Below are positions 30,476 to 39,129 of a DNA stretch of 43,893 nucleotides, in pieces. Position 1 is the first letter of the stretch. Every line of letters starts with the position of its first letter. The notes beneath the pieces are model-generated. The model had not been told where the DNA came from. It saw only the letters and a program-made list of their open reading frames with translations, and made no database searches. This stretch comes from Bacillota bacterium (GTDB lineage Bacteria; Bacillota; Desulfitobacteriia; Desulfitobacteriales; Desulfitobacteriaceae), in assembly GCA_021811425.1 (NCBI GenBank), contig JAJZPA010000006.1, forward strand, positions 1-43,893. The letters are read 5' to 3'. The translations under genes were made by a program, and so were the position numbers.

Positions 30476-31690
30476 ATGAGCGATTATGGTTTGCGTTGGA
30501 TTACGCTGGCTAATAGCGATGAGGTCAAGCGGGCCTTGGGTCAAATTGGTTCTGATCCAGGTGGGATTGCCTTAATGGCGGGGAAACCATTGGGGAGGGC
30601 TATAAAGCTAGAAGAGGTTCCGCTTAGGGTTGCACATATCCTCAAACAAGAGATGCTGGCAGCGGGAGGAGATGCTGCGGTTCATCGCAATGTCATCATC
30701 AACGCGATAGAACATACCGATGTTTTACTCATGGGCACACAGCGGCAATTGGGACATTTGGCACAGAAACTCCAGACGCAACCGTTTGGACTGAAGGATG
30801 TCGGACATTCCCTGAAAGATCTTTTGGCGAGGCTAGAGCCTCCGCGCAAGCGCATCTTAAATTGTCGAGGCAAAGAATTAGTATTAGGGGAACGCACCTT
30901 GATTATGGGGATATTAAACATCACTCCGGATTCATTTTCTGACGGTGGCAAGTTTTACTCGGAAAAAGAGGCACTGAATCATGCTTACCGTTTAATTGGG
31001 GAAGGCGCGGATGTTCTCGATATTGGCGGCGAGTCTACGCGCCCAGGGCATAAAGTGGTGAGCGCGGAAGAGGAATGGGCCAGACTGGAACCCGTTTTGC
31101 GCGTGTTGGTGAGGGAGGTTCCGGTTCCCATTTCGGTAGATACCTATAAGGCGGAGATTGCTGCTCAGGCTTTAGAGGCCGGAGCCCATATCATCAACGA
31201 TATCTGGGGTCTGCAGAAGGATCCGGATATGGCGCGTGTGGTCGGGGAATACAGGGCCCCGGTGGTTGTCATGCATAACCAGGAAGGAACATCCTACCAC
31301 CATTTGCTGGGGGATATCCTTTCATTTTTGCGCCGGAGCATTCTGTTAGCCGAAGAGCACGGCTTAGCAGGGGATCAAATCATTCTGGATCCCGGCATCG
31401 GGTTCGGTAAGACGACAGAGCAAAATCTGGAAGTCATGGCTCGCTTGGCGGAGTTTAAAGGTTTGGGTCATCCGATTCTTCTTGGGACATCACGTAAATC
31501 CATGATTGGCAACACGCTGAACCTGCCGGTGGATGAACGTTTAGAAGGAACCCTCGCGACCAGCGTGATGGGAGTGGAGGCTGCTGTGGATATTATACGG
31601 GTTCATGATGTTGAGTCTAATAAGCGAGCGATTATGATGGCTGATGCGATTTATCGCGGCCAAAGGGGGATGAGTTATGGTGGAGCATGA
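30476..31690 (+). CDS. folP: Dihydropteroate synthase with N-terminal extension
   Basis: Condenses dihydropterin pyrophosphate with p-aminobenzoate; target of sulfonamides. 404 residues versus about 280 for typical FolP. The catalytic TIM barrel runs from about residue 138 (IMGILNITPDSFSDGGKF, DIGGESTRPG, DTYKAEIA, IINDIWG, LDPGIGFGKT, GTSRKSMIG). Residues 1-130 form a separate domain (PLRVAHILKQEMLAAGGDAA, HRNVIINAIEHTDVLLMGT) known from some clostridial FolPs, role unclear. ATG 30476 has GGGGAGG upstream. Overlaps folB by 14 bases. Confidence 0.94.
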   Translation: MSDYGLRWITLANSDEVKRALGQIGSDPGGIALMAGKPLGRAIKLEEVPLRVAHILKQEMLAAGGDAAVHRNVIINAIEHTDVLLMGTQRQLGHLAQKLQTQPFGLKDVGHSLKDLLARLEPPRKRILNCRGKELVLGERTLIMGILNITPDSFSDGGKFYSEKEALNHAYRLIGEGADVLDIGGESTRPGHKVVSAEEEWARLEPVLRVLVREVPVPISVDTYKAEIAAQALEAGAHIINDIWGLQKDPDMARVVGEYRAPVVVMHNQEGTSYHHLLGDILSFLRRSILLAEEHGLAGDQIILDPGIGFGKTTEQNLEVMARLAEFKGLGHPILLGTSRKSMIGNTLNLPVDERLEGTLATSVMGVEAAVDIIRVHDVESNKRAIMMADAIYRGQRGMSYGGA

Positions 31691-32048
31691 CATCATCCAC
31701 CTGCGCGGATTGGAGTTTTACGCCTATCATGGAGTTTTGCCCGAAGAACAGCGGCTTGGGCAGAAATTCATAGTGGATGTTGATCTCTATTATGATTTGA
31801 AGTCTGCAGGAATCTCGGATGAAGTAGGGGATACCCTCAATTATGCCGAGGTGTATGCTGAGATTAAGGGAGTCGTTGAGAGTGGCCCTTACCGCTTGCT
31901 GGAGCATCTTGCCGAACAGATAGCCGAGACGCTTTTGCCAACGTTTCCCTGTGACGAAGTTCGGGTGGAGGTTCATAAGCCGCAGGCACCCGTTCCCGGG
32001 TTGTTCCGGGACATTTCTGTTGAGATACGGCGGGGCCGAGAAAGATGA
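31677..32048 (+). CDS. folB: Dihydroneopterin aldolase
   Basis: Cleaves 7,8-dihydroneopterin to 6-hydroxymethyl-dihydropterin and glycolaldehyde. 123 residues: IIHLRGLEFYAYHGVLPEEQ, TLNYAEVYAEIK, LLEHLAEQIAE (Glu active-site region) and HKPQAPVPG are diagnostic. ATG 31677 lies within the folP end, with AAGGGGG about 7 bases upstream. Overlaps folK by four bases (ATGA). Confidence 0.95.
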   Translation: MVEHDIIHLRGLEFYAYHGVLPEEQRLGQKFIVDVDLYYDLKSAGISDEVGDTLNYAEVYAEIKGVVESGPYRLLEHLAEQIAETLLPTFPCDEVRVEVHKPQAPVPGLFRDISVEIRRGRER

Positions 32049-32509
32049 ATGCCTATGTAAGCCTTGGGAGTAATATGGGGGATCGGGGTTACTACCTACA
32101 TCAAGCCTTGGATCGCTTGCGAGACGCAGGTGTGGCCCTGAGTGGGGTTTCTAGTGTTTATGTGACTGAGCCTTGGGGGGGAGTGGAGCAGGAGGAGTTC
32201 TGGAACATGGCGGCTTGGATTGAAACATCCCTAGAGCCTTTGGAGCTTCTTCATCTTTGCCAAGGCATTGAACAGGAACTCGGGAGAAAGCGGCTCGTAC
32301 GCTGGGGCCCACGAACCATTGACATTGATATTCTTCTCTGTGATAATGTAACTATCCAGACTCCAGAGCTTAGCATACCTCACCCTCACTTAGAGGAGAG
32401 GGCGTTTGTCTTGGCTCCTTTGCGTGAAATCGCACCCTCCCTTATTCTGCCTTCAGGCCGTTCCATCCAGGAGGTAGCGGGAGAAGGGAAAGTTTGGCCG
32501 TTGTTTTAA
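32045..32509 (+). CDS. folK: 6-hydroxymethyl-7,8-dihydropterin pyrophosphokinase
   Basis: Transfers pyrophosphate from ATP to hydroxymethyl-dihydropterin, supplying FolP. 154 residues: YVSLGSNMGDR at the start, the pterin/metal motif RWGPRTIDIDILL, and IPHPHLEERAFVLAPL. Last gene of the HD-folP-folB-folK unit, followed by a strong terminator about 135 bases later. folE and folC are not in the window. Confidence 0.96.
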   Translation: MNAYVSLGSNMGDRGYYLHQALDRLRDAGVALSGVSSVYVTEPWGGVEQEEFWNMAAWIETSLEPLELLHLCQGIEQELGRKRLVRWGPRTIDIDILLCDNVTIQTPELSIPHPHLEERAFVLAPLREIAPSLILPSGRSIQEVAGEGKVWPLF

Positions 32510-32643
32510 CAAACAGCATCGTGTCTGCGAGTTGTATTGTTAGGCGGTTGGGTTTACTCGGTTGGGTAAAATTTAATAAGGGAAAACCTTTAGATGCCGC
32601 TTGGATCGGAAATGACCGAGACGGTGAAGGATGGATGTTTTTG

Positions 32644-32676
32644 CACCTTCACGTTGTGAAGGTGTTGTTTTTATTT
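32644..32676 (+). terminator. Intrinsic terminator between folK and the DUF2520 gene
   Basis: CACCTTCAC and its exact complement around GTT, then TTGTTTTTATTT. It lies only 19 bases before the next start codon, so it could also act as a leader attenuator for the downstream gene. Confidence 0.8.
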
Positions 32677-32694
32677 GTATCGGGGGGTGATTAC

Positions 32695-33615
32695 GTGAAA
32701 TTTGCCATTATCGGGACGGGAGTCGTCGGGACGGCCCTAGCAGTTAGCTTAGAGCGGGCGGGCCATTCTTGCGTGGGAGTCAACACCCGAAGCGGAGTCT
32801 CTTATCAGAGTTTTAGCCGCTACCTCGATGTGCCCCATCTCTCTCTGGGAGAGCTGATTCCGCAGGCAGATCTGCTGTTCATCACAACGCACGATGGGGA
32901 GATTCGCTCGGTTGCTGAGCACCTGGCGGCCCAAACACTCCAGCGTGATGGCCAAGTTTGGATTCATTGCTCAGGAGCGCATCCTTCGGGTATCTTGCGC
33001 GTGGAAGGGGTTCCGATCAGTTGTCTGTCGATACACCCTTTGCAGTCATTTGCCGATGTGGATAGGGCTGTGGAGCTTCTGGGGAAATCTCACTTCTCGG
33101 TAGAGGGAGATAGGCCGGAATTGGGAATGGCTTTGGTCAAGGACTTAGGGGGGATACCGCATTGGATTCCTACCGCCAATAAGGTGTTGTATCATGCTGG
33201 GGCCGTGATGGCTTCCAATTATGTGGTGGTGTTGGCTTCTCTAGCTACAAAGTTTTTTGAACTGGCAGGGTTTGAGCGCACTCAGGCGCTGGATGCCTTA
33301 TTGCCCCTCATGGAAGGAGCGTTAAAGAACCTCAGCCAGTTGGGGCTGCCCCAGGCCTTGACTGGCCCATTGGCACGAGGGGATGTGGACGTTGTCCGCA
33401 GTCACCTTGAACAGATGCCTGCGTCTTTGGCCTGCGCATATTCCGCCTTAGCCCCAGAGGCACTGAACCTTGCCATACAAAAGTGGGCGGAAAATGGCAA
33501 GGAATATCCGGCCGGCATTTATGCGGATATGAGTCTTTTATTTGGTCGAGGGAGTGAGTCGAATCCAGAACCAGAAGCGGGTAAAGCGATGCCAAAGCCT
33601 GAACAGGTCGCGTGA
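32695..33615 (+). CDS. Rossmann-like NAD(P)-binding protein with DUF2520 domain
   Basis: 306 residues. N-terminal dinucleotide fold KFAIIGTGVVGTALAVSLE (GxGxxG at 7-12), IHCSGAHPSG and SIHPLQSFAD near the cleft, then an all-helical C-terminal domain like those of ketopantoate and 6-phosphogluconate reductases. GTG 32695 follows GGGGGGTGA; the long frame back to 32494 crosses the terminator. panC starts 44 bases downstream. Its substrate is unproven; ketopantoate reduction is a reasonable guess from fold and neighbour. The last 25 residues are low-complexity. Confidence 0.85.
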   Translation: MKFAIIGTGVVGTALAVSLERAGHSCVGVNTRSGVSYQSFSRYLDVPHLSLGELIPQADLLFITTHDGEIRSVAEHLAAQTLQRDGQVWIHCSGAHPSGILRVEGVPISCLSIHPLQSFADVDRAVELLGKSHFSVEGDRPELGMALVKDLGGIPHWIPTANKVLYHAGAVMASNYVVVLASLATKFFELAGFERTQALDALLPLMEGALKNLSQLGLPQALTGPLARGDVDVVRSHLEQMPASLACAYSALAPEALNLAIQKWAENGKEYPAGIYADMSLLFGRGSESNPEPEAGKAMPKPEQVA

Positions 33616-33659
33616 GATGACGTTTACAATAAAAATAAACACGAAGAGAGGTATAAAAA

Positions 33660-34502
33660 ATGCTGAGTACAGAGAAGATCGCAGAGGTTCGTCAGATCAT
33701 TCAAAAGGCTAGAGAGAAGGGCAGACAGATAGCCCTAGTACCGACCATGGGGTATCTCCATGAAGGACATGTAGCTTTGGTTGCAGAAGCCAAAAAGGCA
33801 GAGGCTATGGTTGTGATGAGTATTTTTGTCAATCCATTGCAATTTGGTCCGAATGAGGACTACGAGCGTTATCCACGCGATTTGGAGCGGGATGCTCGTA
33901 TGGCTGAAGCAGCGGGGGTGGACCTGTTATTTCATCCGGAGGCGAAAGCCATGTACCCAGAGGCGATGTTGGCTACTGTCCAGGTAGGAGTCATGGAAAA
34001 TGTGCTATGTGGTGGGTCACGACCAGGGCACTTTCGGGGGGTGGCCACGGTTGTCAGTAAACTGTTTCATATCGTACAACCCGATCTTGCTTTTTTCGGG
34101 CTCAAGGATTATCAGCAGTATCGGATCTTAAAGAAGATGGTAATGGATCTGAATTTTCCCATCGAGGTGATCGGGGTTCCCACGGTGCGAGAGGCGGACG
34201 GTTTAGCGAAGAGTTCTCGCAATGTCTATCTCTCTCCAAAGGAGCGGGCGGAAGCAGTGGTGCTGTATCAGAGCCTTGGCGAAGCGGCAGCCGCGATCCG
34301 GGATGGACAAAAGGATCCGAGAAAAATCGAAAAATTAATCAGGAGCCGCTTTGACGAGACGAGCGGGAGGCTGGATTATGTTGAAGTCAGGGCAGCCTCC
34401 GATTTGACAAACGTGGAGTGGATCGACCGTAGCGTGGTGATTGCCGTGGCAGTTTATTTTTCTTCGACACGCTTAATTGACAACCTGGTGGTTCAAGCTT
34501 AA
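33660..34502 (+). CDS. panC: Pantothenate synthetase
   Basis: Joins pantoate and beta-alanine with ATP. 280 residues. PTMGYLHEGH (residues 28-37) carries the HxGH signature; also VNPLQFGPNEDYERYPRD, FGLKDYQQYRIL and AKSSRNVYLS (the KMSKS equivalent). ATG 33660 has AGAGAGG about 8 bases upstream. panB and panD are not adjacent, which is unusual since panBCD are often together. Confidence 0.96.
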   Translation: MLSTEKIAEVRQIIQKAREKGRQIALVPTMGYLHEGHVALVAEAKKAEAMVVMSIFVNPLQFGPNEDYERYPRDLERDARMAEAAGVDLLFHPEAKAMYPEAMLATVQVGVMENVLCGGSRPGHFRGVATVVSKLFHIVQPDLAFFGLKDYQQYRILKKMVMDLNFPIEVIGVPTVREADGLAKSSRNVYLSPKERAEAVVLYQSLGEAAAAIRDGQKDPRKIEKLIRSRFDETSGRLDYVEVRAASDLTNVEWIDRSVVIAVAVYFSSTRLIDNLVVQA

Positions 34503-34547
34503 AATTGACCTAAATCAAAGAGAGTAGATATTTAGCCAATTTTTGAT

Positions 34548-34561
34548 TATTTTATAAAATA
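34548..34561. promoter_or_regulatory. AT-rich palindrome upstream of nadA
   Basis: Perfect 14-base palindrome TATTTTATAAAATA in the 103-base panC-nadA gap, 45 bases before the nadA start. It could be an operator or promoter part for the NAD operon; no NiaR-type site was recognised. Confidence 0.3.
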
Positions 34562-34605
34562 TCGTGGATTGAACCGGAGATAAACATAGTTTGGAGGATG
34601 GAGAA

Positions 34606-35514
34606 TTGAACGGAGGCATCTTGGAAAGCGAAATCCGAACACTCAAAAAAGAAAGAAACGCGATCATTTTAGCTCATTATTATCAACGTCCGGAAATTCA
34701 GGATATCGCGGATTTTGTGGGAGATTCTCTCCAGCTAAGTCAGAAGGCAGCGAGTACGGACGCTGAGGTCATTGTCTTTTGCGGAGTTGATTTTATGGCG
34801 GAAAGTGCAGCCATCCTTTCGCCAGATAAAACGGTAATTCTGCCCGAACTGAAAGCAGGCTGTCCTATGGCCCGAATGGTGGATGCAGAGTCTTTGCGGC
34901 AATGGAAGGCTGAACAGCCAGGGGCGAAAGTGGTTTGCTATGTCAATTCTTCGGCAGAGGTAAAGGCTGAGAGCGATATTTGCTGTACTTCCTCCAACGC
35001 GAAGGAAGTGGTTGAATCCCTGGCAGGTGCGGATATTCTTTTTGTTCCGGATCAGAATTTGGGGCGTTTCGTTTCAGAAAAGCTGGGACGTTCCTTTGAT
35101 TTATGGCCTGGCTATTGCAAGACCCATGATCGTCTGCGGGTAGAGGATATCCAGGTTGCCCGGGGATTGCATCCCAAAGCCGAAATTCTTGTGCACCCCG
35201 AGTGCAGGGAAGAAGTGTGGCGCTTAGCCGATTATGTGGGCTCAACAGCCGGAATCATTCGTTTTGCTCAAGCTTCGACAAATGAGGAATTTATTATCGG
35301 CACCGAATCAGGCATTTTGCATGAGCTAAAGAAAACCTGTCCGGGCAAAATATTCTATTTGGCATCCGATAAGCTGGTTTGCCCGAACATGAAGGCGACG
35401 ACCCTTGAGAAAGTGCGGGATGCGCTACGGGATATGTCGTCTCGGATTTCTGTCCCTGAAGGGATTCGGGTCAGGGCCAAACAGGCCCTCGATCGCATGC
35501 TTGTTCTCAAGTGA
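34606..35514 (+). CDS. nadA: Quinolinate synthase
   Basis: [4Fe-4S] enzyme condensing iminoaspartate with dihydroxyacetone phosphate to quinolinate. 302 residues, the short form. The three cluster cysteines are C86 (AGCPMA), C171 (GYC) and C259 (VCPNM). Also AHYYQRPEIQDIADFVGDSL, and CYVNSSAEVKA. Start: TTG 34606 has GGAGG 8 bases upstream; TTG 34591 precedes it, and TTG 34621 is also possible with GGAGG 5 bases upstream. First of nadA-nadB-nadC-birA. Confidence 0.96.
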   Translation: MNGGILESEIRTLKKERNAIILAHYYQRPEIQDIADFVGDSLQLSQKAASTDAEVIVFCGVDFMAESAAILSPDKTVILPELKAGCPMARMVDAESLRQWKAEQPGAKVVCYVNSSAEVKAESDICCTSSNAKEVVESLAGADILFVPDQNLGRFVSEKLGRSFDLWPGYCKTHDRLRVEDIQVARGLHPKAEILVHPECREEVWRLADYVGSTAGIIRFAQASTNEEFIIGTESGILHELKKTCPGKIFYLASDKLVCPNMKATTLEKVRDALRDMSSRISVPEGIRVRAKQALDRMLVLK

Positions 35515-35596
35515 ACTCCCAGGGAGTCTTGCACGGGGATAAAGGCAATGGGTTGAGGACAGGGGAGAAGGTTAAGACGTCCAAGAAAGGGCAGGG

Positions 35597-37183
35597 ATGG
35601 TGAACGTGGCGGAGATTTCTCAGGCAGACGTGCTGGTTCTTGGGAGTGGGATAGCGGGTTTATATACGGCGATTCAAGCCAGCAGAGAACAAGCCAAGGT
35701 CGTGGTGTTAACCAAAAAGACTATTTCGGAAAGCAACACAGGACACGCGCAAGGCGGAATTGCGGTCGCCCTGGACGAGGAGGATTCGCCAGCCCTTCAT
35801 TATGAAGATACATTATATGCGGGTGCAGGACTGTGTAATTCCGAGGCCGTGCGGATCCTGGTGGAAGAAGGGCCAAAACGAGTTGAAGAATTGATGGCGT
35901 TGGGGGCTGTATTTGACCATCAAGGAGCGAACCTTGCTTTTACGCGAGAAGGGGCGCACAGCCGACCCCGGGTTCTTCATGCCCAAGGGGATGCAACCGG
36001 AGGGGAGATTGAGAGAGCCTTAGTCCAGGAGGCCGGAAGAACCCCCAGGCTAGAGGTGAGGGAAGCGCGCTTTTTGCTTGATCTCTTGCGGGATGAGGAA
36101 GGGACCGTGCGGGGAGCGCTGGTATTTGACCCGCTGGCCATCAAGCTTGAGGTTTATTTAGCCAAAGCCGTTGTCATGGCAACAGGAGGACTGGGACAAG
36201 TGTTCGGTTATACGACGAACCCGGATGTAGCTACCGGAGACGGGATGGCTGCAGCCTTTCGGGTCGGGGCGGAATTAATGGACATGGAGTTTATGCAATT
36301 CCATCCTACAGCCCTGCTCTTGCCGGAAGCCCCCCGCTTTCTCCTCTCAGAAGCGGTCAGAGGTGAGGGTGCTCATCTGCTTAATGCCCACGGGGAGCGC
36401 TTTATGAAGGGGATTCCGGGAGAGGAACTGGCACCGCGTGATGTGGTGGCTCGCGCGATTTGGTCTGAGATGGCCTCTGGCCCGGTTTATCTGGATTTTA
36501 GACCTATCGGGAGCAACAAAGTCGCAGAACGCTTTCCGAAAATACGCGAAACATGTCTGCATTTTGGCATTGACGTTCTGAAAGATCCTGTTCCGGTCGC
36601 ACCGGCTGCCCACTATGCGATGGGTGGAATCCGGACGAATTGCGACGGCCAGACCAATATTCCGCATCTTTATGCCTGCGGGGAATGTGCCTGCAACGGG
36701 GTGCATGGCGCGAACCGCCTAGCGAGCAATTCCCTGCTGGATGGCCTCGTGTTCGGGGCTCGGATTGTCGCCCACATGCAGAAAGAAAAGGATGGCGTGC
36801 AGGCATCCTTCAAAGACATAGAACCCTATACGGCAGATGGTGGGCGGATTCAGCGGCCCCAGGGGAAGGTAGCCCGCGTCGCTCTTCAGCATCTCATGTG
36901 GAAGAATGTGGGCATATTACGTGAGGACAAAGGTTTGCGGGAAGCGGTTTCCGAGCTTCAGCTTTGGGGAGATACCTATGAGCCCCAGATGCAGGTTTCC
37001 GATTTGGAACTGGCCAATATGTTACTCGTAGGATCGCTCATGGCGAAATCAGCGTTAAGCCGCAAGGAAAGCAGGGGCAGCCATTTCCGCCTTGATTTCT
37101 CTGAGCGCAAGGATCCCCGGTGGCAAGTACATTCCGTGATTGACAAGGAGGAAGATCGTGTTCGCTACATTCCAGTTGAATGA
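35597..37183 (+). CDS. nadB: L-aspartate oxidase
   Basis: FAD enzyme oxidising L-Asp to iminoaspartate for NadA. 528 residues. FAD motif VLGSGIAGLYTAIQA near residue 14; NTGHAQGGIAVAL, HAQGDATGGEI, EFMQFHPTAL, AHYAMGGIRTN and GANRLASNSLLDGLVFG are typical, with a C-terminal helical domain. In an anaerobe the electron acceptor is likely fumarate rather than oxygen (known for NadB). ATG 35597 has AAAGGG upstream; GTG 35606 is a possible alternative. Overlaps nadC by 26 bases. Confidence 0.96.
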   Translation: MVNVAEISQADVLVLGSGIAGLYTAIQASREQAKVVVLTKKTISESNTGHAQGGIAVALDEEDSPALHYEDTLYAGAGLCNSEAVRILVEEGPKRVEELMALGAVFDHQGANLAFTREGAHSRPRVLHAQGDATGGEIERALVQEAGRTPRLEVREARFLLDLLRDEEGTVRGALVFDPLAIKLEVYLAKAVVMATGGLGQVFGYTTNPDVATGDGMAAAFRVGAELMDMEFMQFHPTALLLPEAPRFLLSEAVRGEGAHLLNAHGERFMKGIPGEELAPRDVVARAIWSEMASGPVYLDFRPIGSNKVAERFPKIRETCLHFGIDVLKDPVPVAPAAHYAMGGIRTNCDGQTNIPHLYACGECACNGVHGANRLASNSLLDGLVFGARIVAHMQKEKDGVQASFKDIEPYTADGGRIQRPQGKVARVALQHLMWKNVGILREDKGLREAVSELQLWGDTYEPQMQVSDLELANMLLVGSLMAKSALSRKESRGSHFRLDFSERKDPRWQVHSVIDKEEDRVRYIPVE

Positions 37184-38048
37184 GATCATCGACAAGGCAC
37201 TGTCAGAGGACCTGGGTACTGGGGATTTAAGTTCGGCCATCCTGCCCGAATCTCTGCAAGGGTATGCGCAAATCTATGCCAAGGATTCGGGTGTCGTAGC
37301 GGGGCTTCCCATGGTAACCCAGGTCTTTAAACGGGTTGATCCCAATCTTGTGATTCAACTTTTAGCGGCGGAAGGAGAGCTGGTGCGGCCAGGGAATGTC
37401 GTGCTCGAAGTGGAGGGCTCCTTGCGGGGTGTGCTCCAGGCTGAACGGACAGCCTTAAATTTTTTACAGCATTTGTCTGGTATTGCCACTGCAACCCGGA
37501 AAGCGGTAGAACAATTAAGTGGATTGAACGTACAGGTTACTGATACGCGCAAGACCCTGCCGGGACTGCGCATGCTGCAAAAATATGCGGTTCAACTCGG
37601 TGGGGGAAAGAACCACCGCTATGGGCTTTATGATGCGGTGATGCTGAAGGACAACCATATCGCTGCCTTGGGTGGGATTCGCCAGGCGGTGGCTGAGGCC
37701 CGGGCCAAAGTGGGCCACATGGTTAAGATAGAAGTGGAATGTGAGAATTTGGTACAGGTCGAAGAAGCGTTGGTTAGCGGTGTGGATGTGATCATGCTCG
37801 ATAATATGTCGTTAGAGGACATGCAGGCTGCTGTACGTCGGGTGAATCACCAGGCCTTGCTTGAAGCCTCCGGAGGGATTCGAGAAGAGAATTTACGCCA
37901 GGTGGCAGAGACGGGGGTTGATCTGATCTCCATCGGAGCGTTGACCCATTCCGTCAAGGTCTTAGACTTCAGTTTGGATGTTGGGAAGATGAAGCCTTCG
38001 GCCACTGCGCGCTGGGAGAAAGAAGGCTATATGGACGATGGGGCGTAA
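37158..38048 (+). CDS. nadC: Nicotinate-nucleotide pyrophosphorylase (carboxylating)
   Basis: Converts quinolinate and PRPP to nicotinate mononucleotide. 296 residues: EDLGTGDLSSAI, ERTALNFLQHLSGIAT, TRKTLPGLRMLQKYAV, GGGKNHRYGLYDAVMLKDNH, ASGGI. The start is GTG 37158 inside nadB, with AAGGAGG 6 bases upstream. It overlaps birA by 11 bases, tying biotin regulation to the NAD transcript. Confidence 0.96.
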   Translation: MFATFQLNEIIDKALSEDLGTGDLSSAILPESLQGYAQIYAKDSGVVAGLPMVTQVFKRVDPNLVIQLLAAEGELVRPGNVVLEVEGSLRGVLQAERTALNFLQHLSGIATATRKAVEQLSGLNVQVTDTRKTLPGLRMLQKYAVQLGGGKNHRYGLYDAVMLKDNHIAALGGIRQAVAEARAKVGHMVKIEVECENLVQVEEALVSGVDVIMLDNMSLEDMQAAVRRVNHQALLEASGGIREENLRQVAETGVDLISIGALTHSVKVLDFSLDVGKMKPSATARWEKEGYMDDGA

Positions 38049-39021
38049 AGCGATCCTCGACCTCTTGGCAGAAAGGCCGGGAGAGTTCGTCTCGGGTGAA
38101 ATGATGAGCCAACACCTGAATCTAACCCGGGCAGCCGTATGGAAACAGATTCAGGCCCTTAGAGCATTGGGGTTTGAGGTTGATAGTCAAACGAAAAGCG
38201 GGTATCGGCTGGTAAAGTTACCTCTCGCTCTGGATGAGTGGATACTCGAGCGCGAGTTGAGGACAAACGCTTTGGGCAGGGAACTGCATCTTTTTGATAC
38301 GCTTCCTTCCACAAATGATTGGGTGAAGGATGCAGCCCGAAATGGTGGTGTGCACGGTTTAGTGGCAATCGCCAAAGAGCAGGGAGAAGGGCGTGGCCGG
38401 CAAAAACGATGTTGGGTGTCCCCTCGAGGAGGGCTCTGGTTTTCCGTCTTGTTAAAGCCCCAGCTCAGCTTGGCCGATGCCGCCAAGCTGACGCTCGTCG
38501 CCAGCATTTCCGTAGCCGACGGCATCGAAGCGGCCACAGGGATTTCGCTGGGTATCAAGTGGCCTAATGATTTACTCTTTGAAGGGCGAAAAGTGGTGGG
38601 GATTCTGGGTGAGGTAGCTGGTGAATGGAATACGGTACAATCCATTGTTTTAGGGATTGGAATTAACGCCAACCTCAGTCGACAACAGATCGGGGATGAT
38701 ATCGCGGCAGATACCCTGCAGGCTATTTTGGGGCGGCCCATGAATCTAAATACGCTGACCGCTCGTATCTTAGAGCATTTGGAAGTGGATGTTGAGGTTC
38801 TGGAGAGACAAGGATTTTCCTCATTGCGCCAACGTTGGTTACACAGAGCGGTTGGTATTGGCACGCAGGCGCAGATTAATCAAGGGAGCGAGGTATTCAC
38901 AGGTACTTTTCAGGGTATTAGTGAGGACGGAGAACTCATCTTAGCGGTTGAGGGAGGTGAAAAGGTTTTTGCAGCAGGGGAAGTCAGCGTCCGCTCCGAA
39001 CACGGAACCTATTTTCAGTAA
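38038..39021 (+). CDS. birA: Bifunctional biotin-protein ligase / biotin operon repressor
   Basis: Makes biotinyl-AMP and biotinylates carboxylases; the biotinyl-AMP-bound dimer represses biotin genes. 327 residues. N-terminal winged helix (MMSQHLNLTRAAVWKQIQAL, about 22-41) shows it is the regulatory type. The ligase domain has KEQGEGRGRQKRCW, SPRGGLWFSVLL and GIKWPNDLLFEGRKVVGILG, with an SH3-like C-terminal domain. ATG 38038 overlaps nadC. A near-perfect BirA site lies 55 bases beyond its stop, before bioY. Confidence 0.96.
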   Translation: MGRKAILDLLAERPGEFVSGEMMSQHLNLTRAAVWKQIQALRALGFEVDSQTKSGYRLVKLPLALDEWILERELRTNALGRELHLFDTLPSTNDWVKDAARNGGVHGLVAIAKEQGEGRGRQKRCWVSPRGGLWFSVLLKPQLSLADAAKLTLVASISVADGIEAATGISLGIKWPNDLLFEGRKVVGILGEVAGEWNTVQSIVLGIGINANLSRQQIGDDIAADTLQAILGRPMNLNTLTARILEHLEVDVEVLERQGFSSLRQRWLHRAVGIGTQAQINQGSEVFTGTFQGISEDGELILAVEGGEKVFAAGEVSVRSEHGTYFQ

Positions 39022-39058
39022 GCTTTCTAGGAATTTTGAGCCTTAGGAAGGGATTTCC

Positions 39059-39114
39059 TTGCAAGAATCCCTGGACTATTGTAAACTCATGTCAATGGTT
39101 TAAGTTTACAATAG
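39059..39114 (+). promoter_or_regulatory. bioY promoter and BirA operator
   Basis: Operator: CTATTGTAAACT (39076-39087) and AGTTTACAATAG (39103-39114), perfect 12-base arms with a 15-base spacer, fitting BirA sites in Firmicutes. Promoter: TTGCAA (39059-39064), 17 bases, TAAACT (39082-39087), so the operator covers the -10 and transcription start. Confidence 0.8.
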
Positions 39115-39129
39115 AGAGGGGTTTATTTC

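Noticed and set aside
32494-32694. 67-residue N-terminal extension of the DUF2520 protein
   Set aside because: It crosses a strong terminator and precedes the Rossmann GxGxxG start; GTG 32695 has its own ribosome site.
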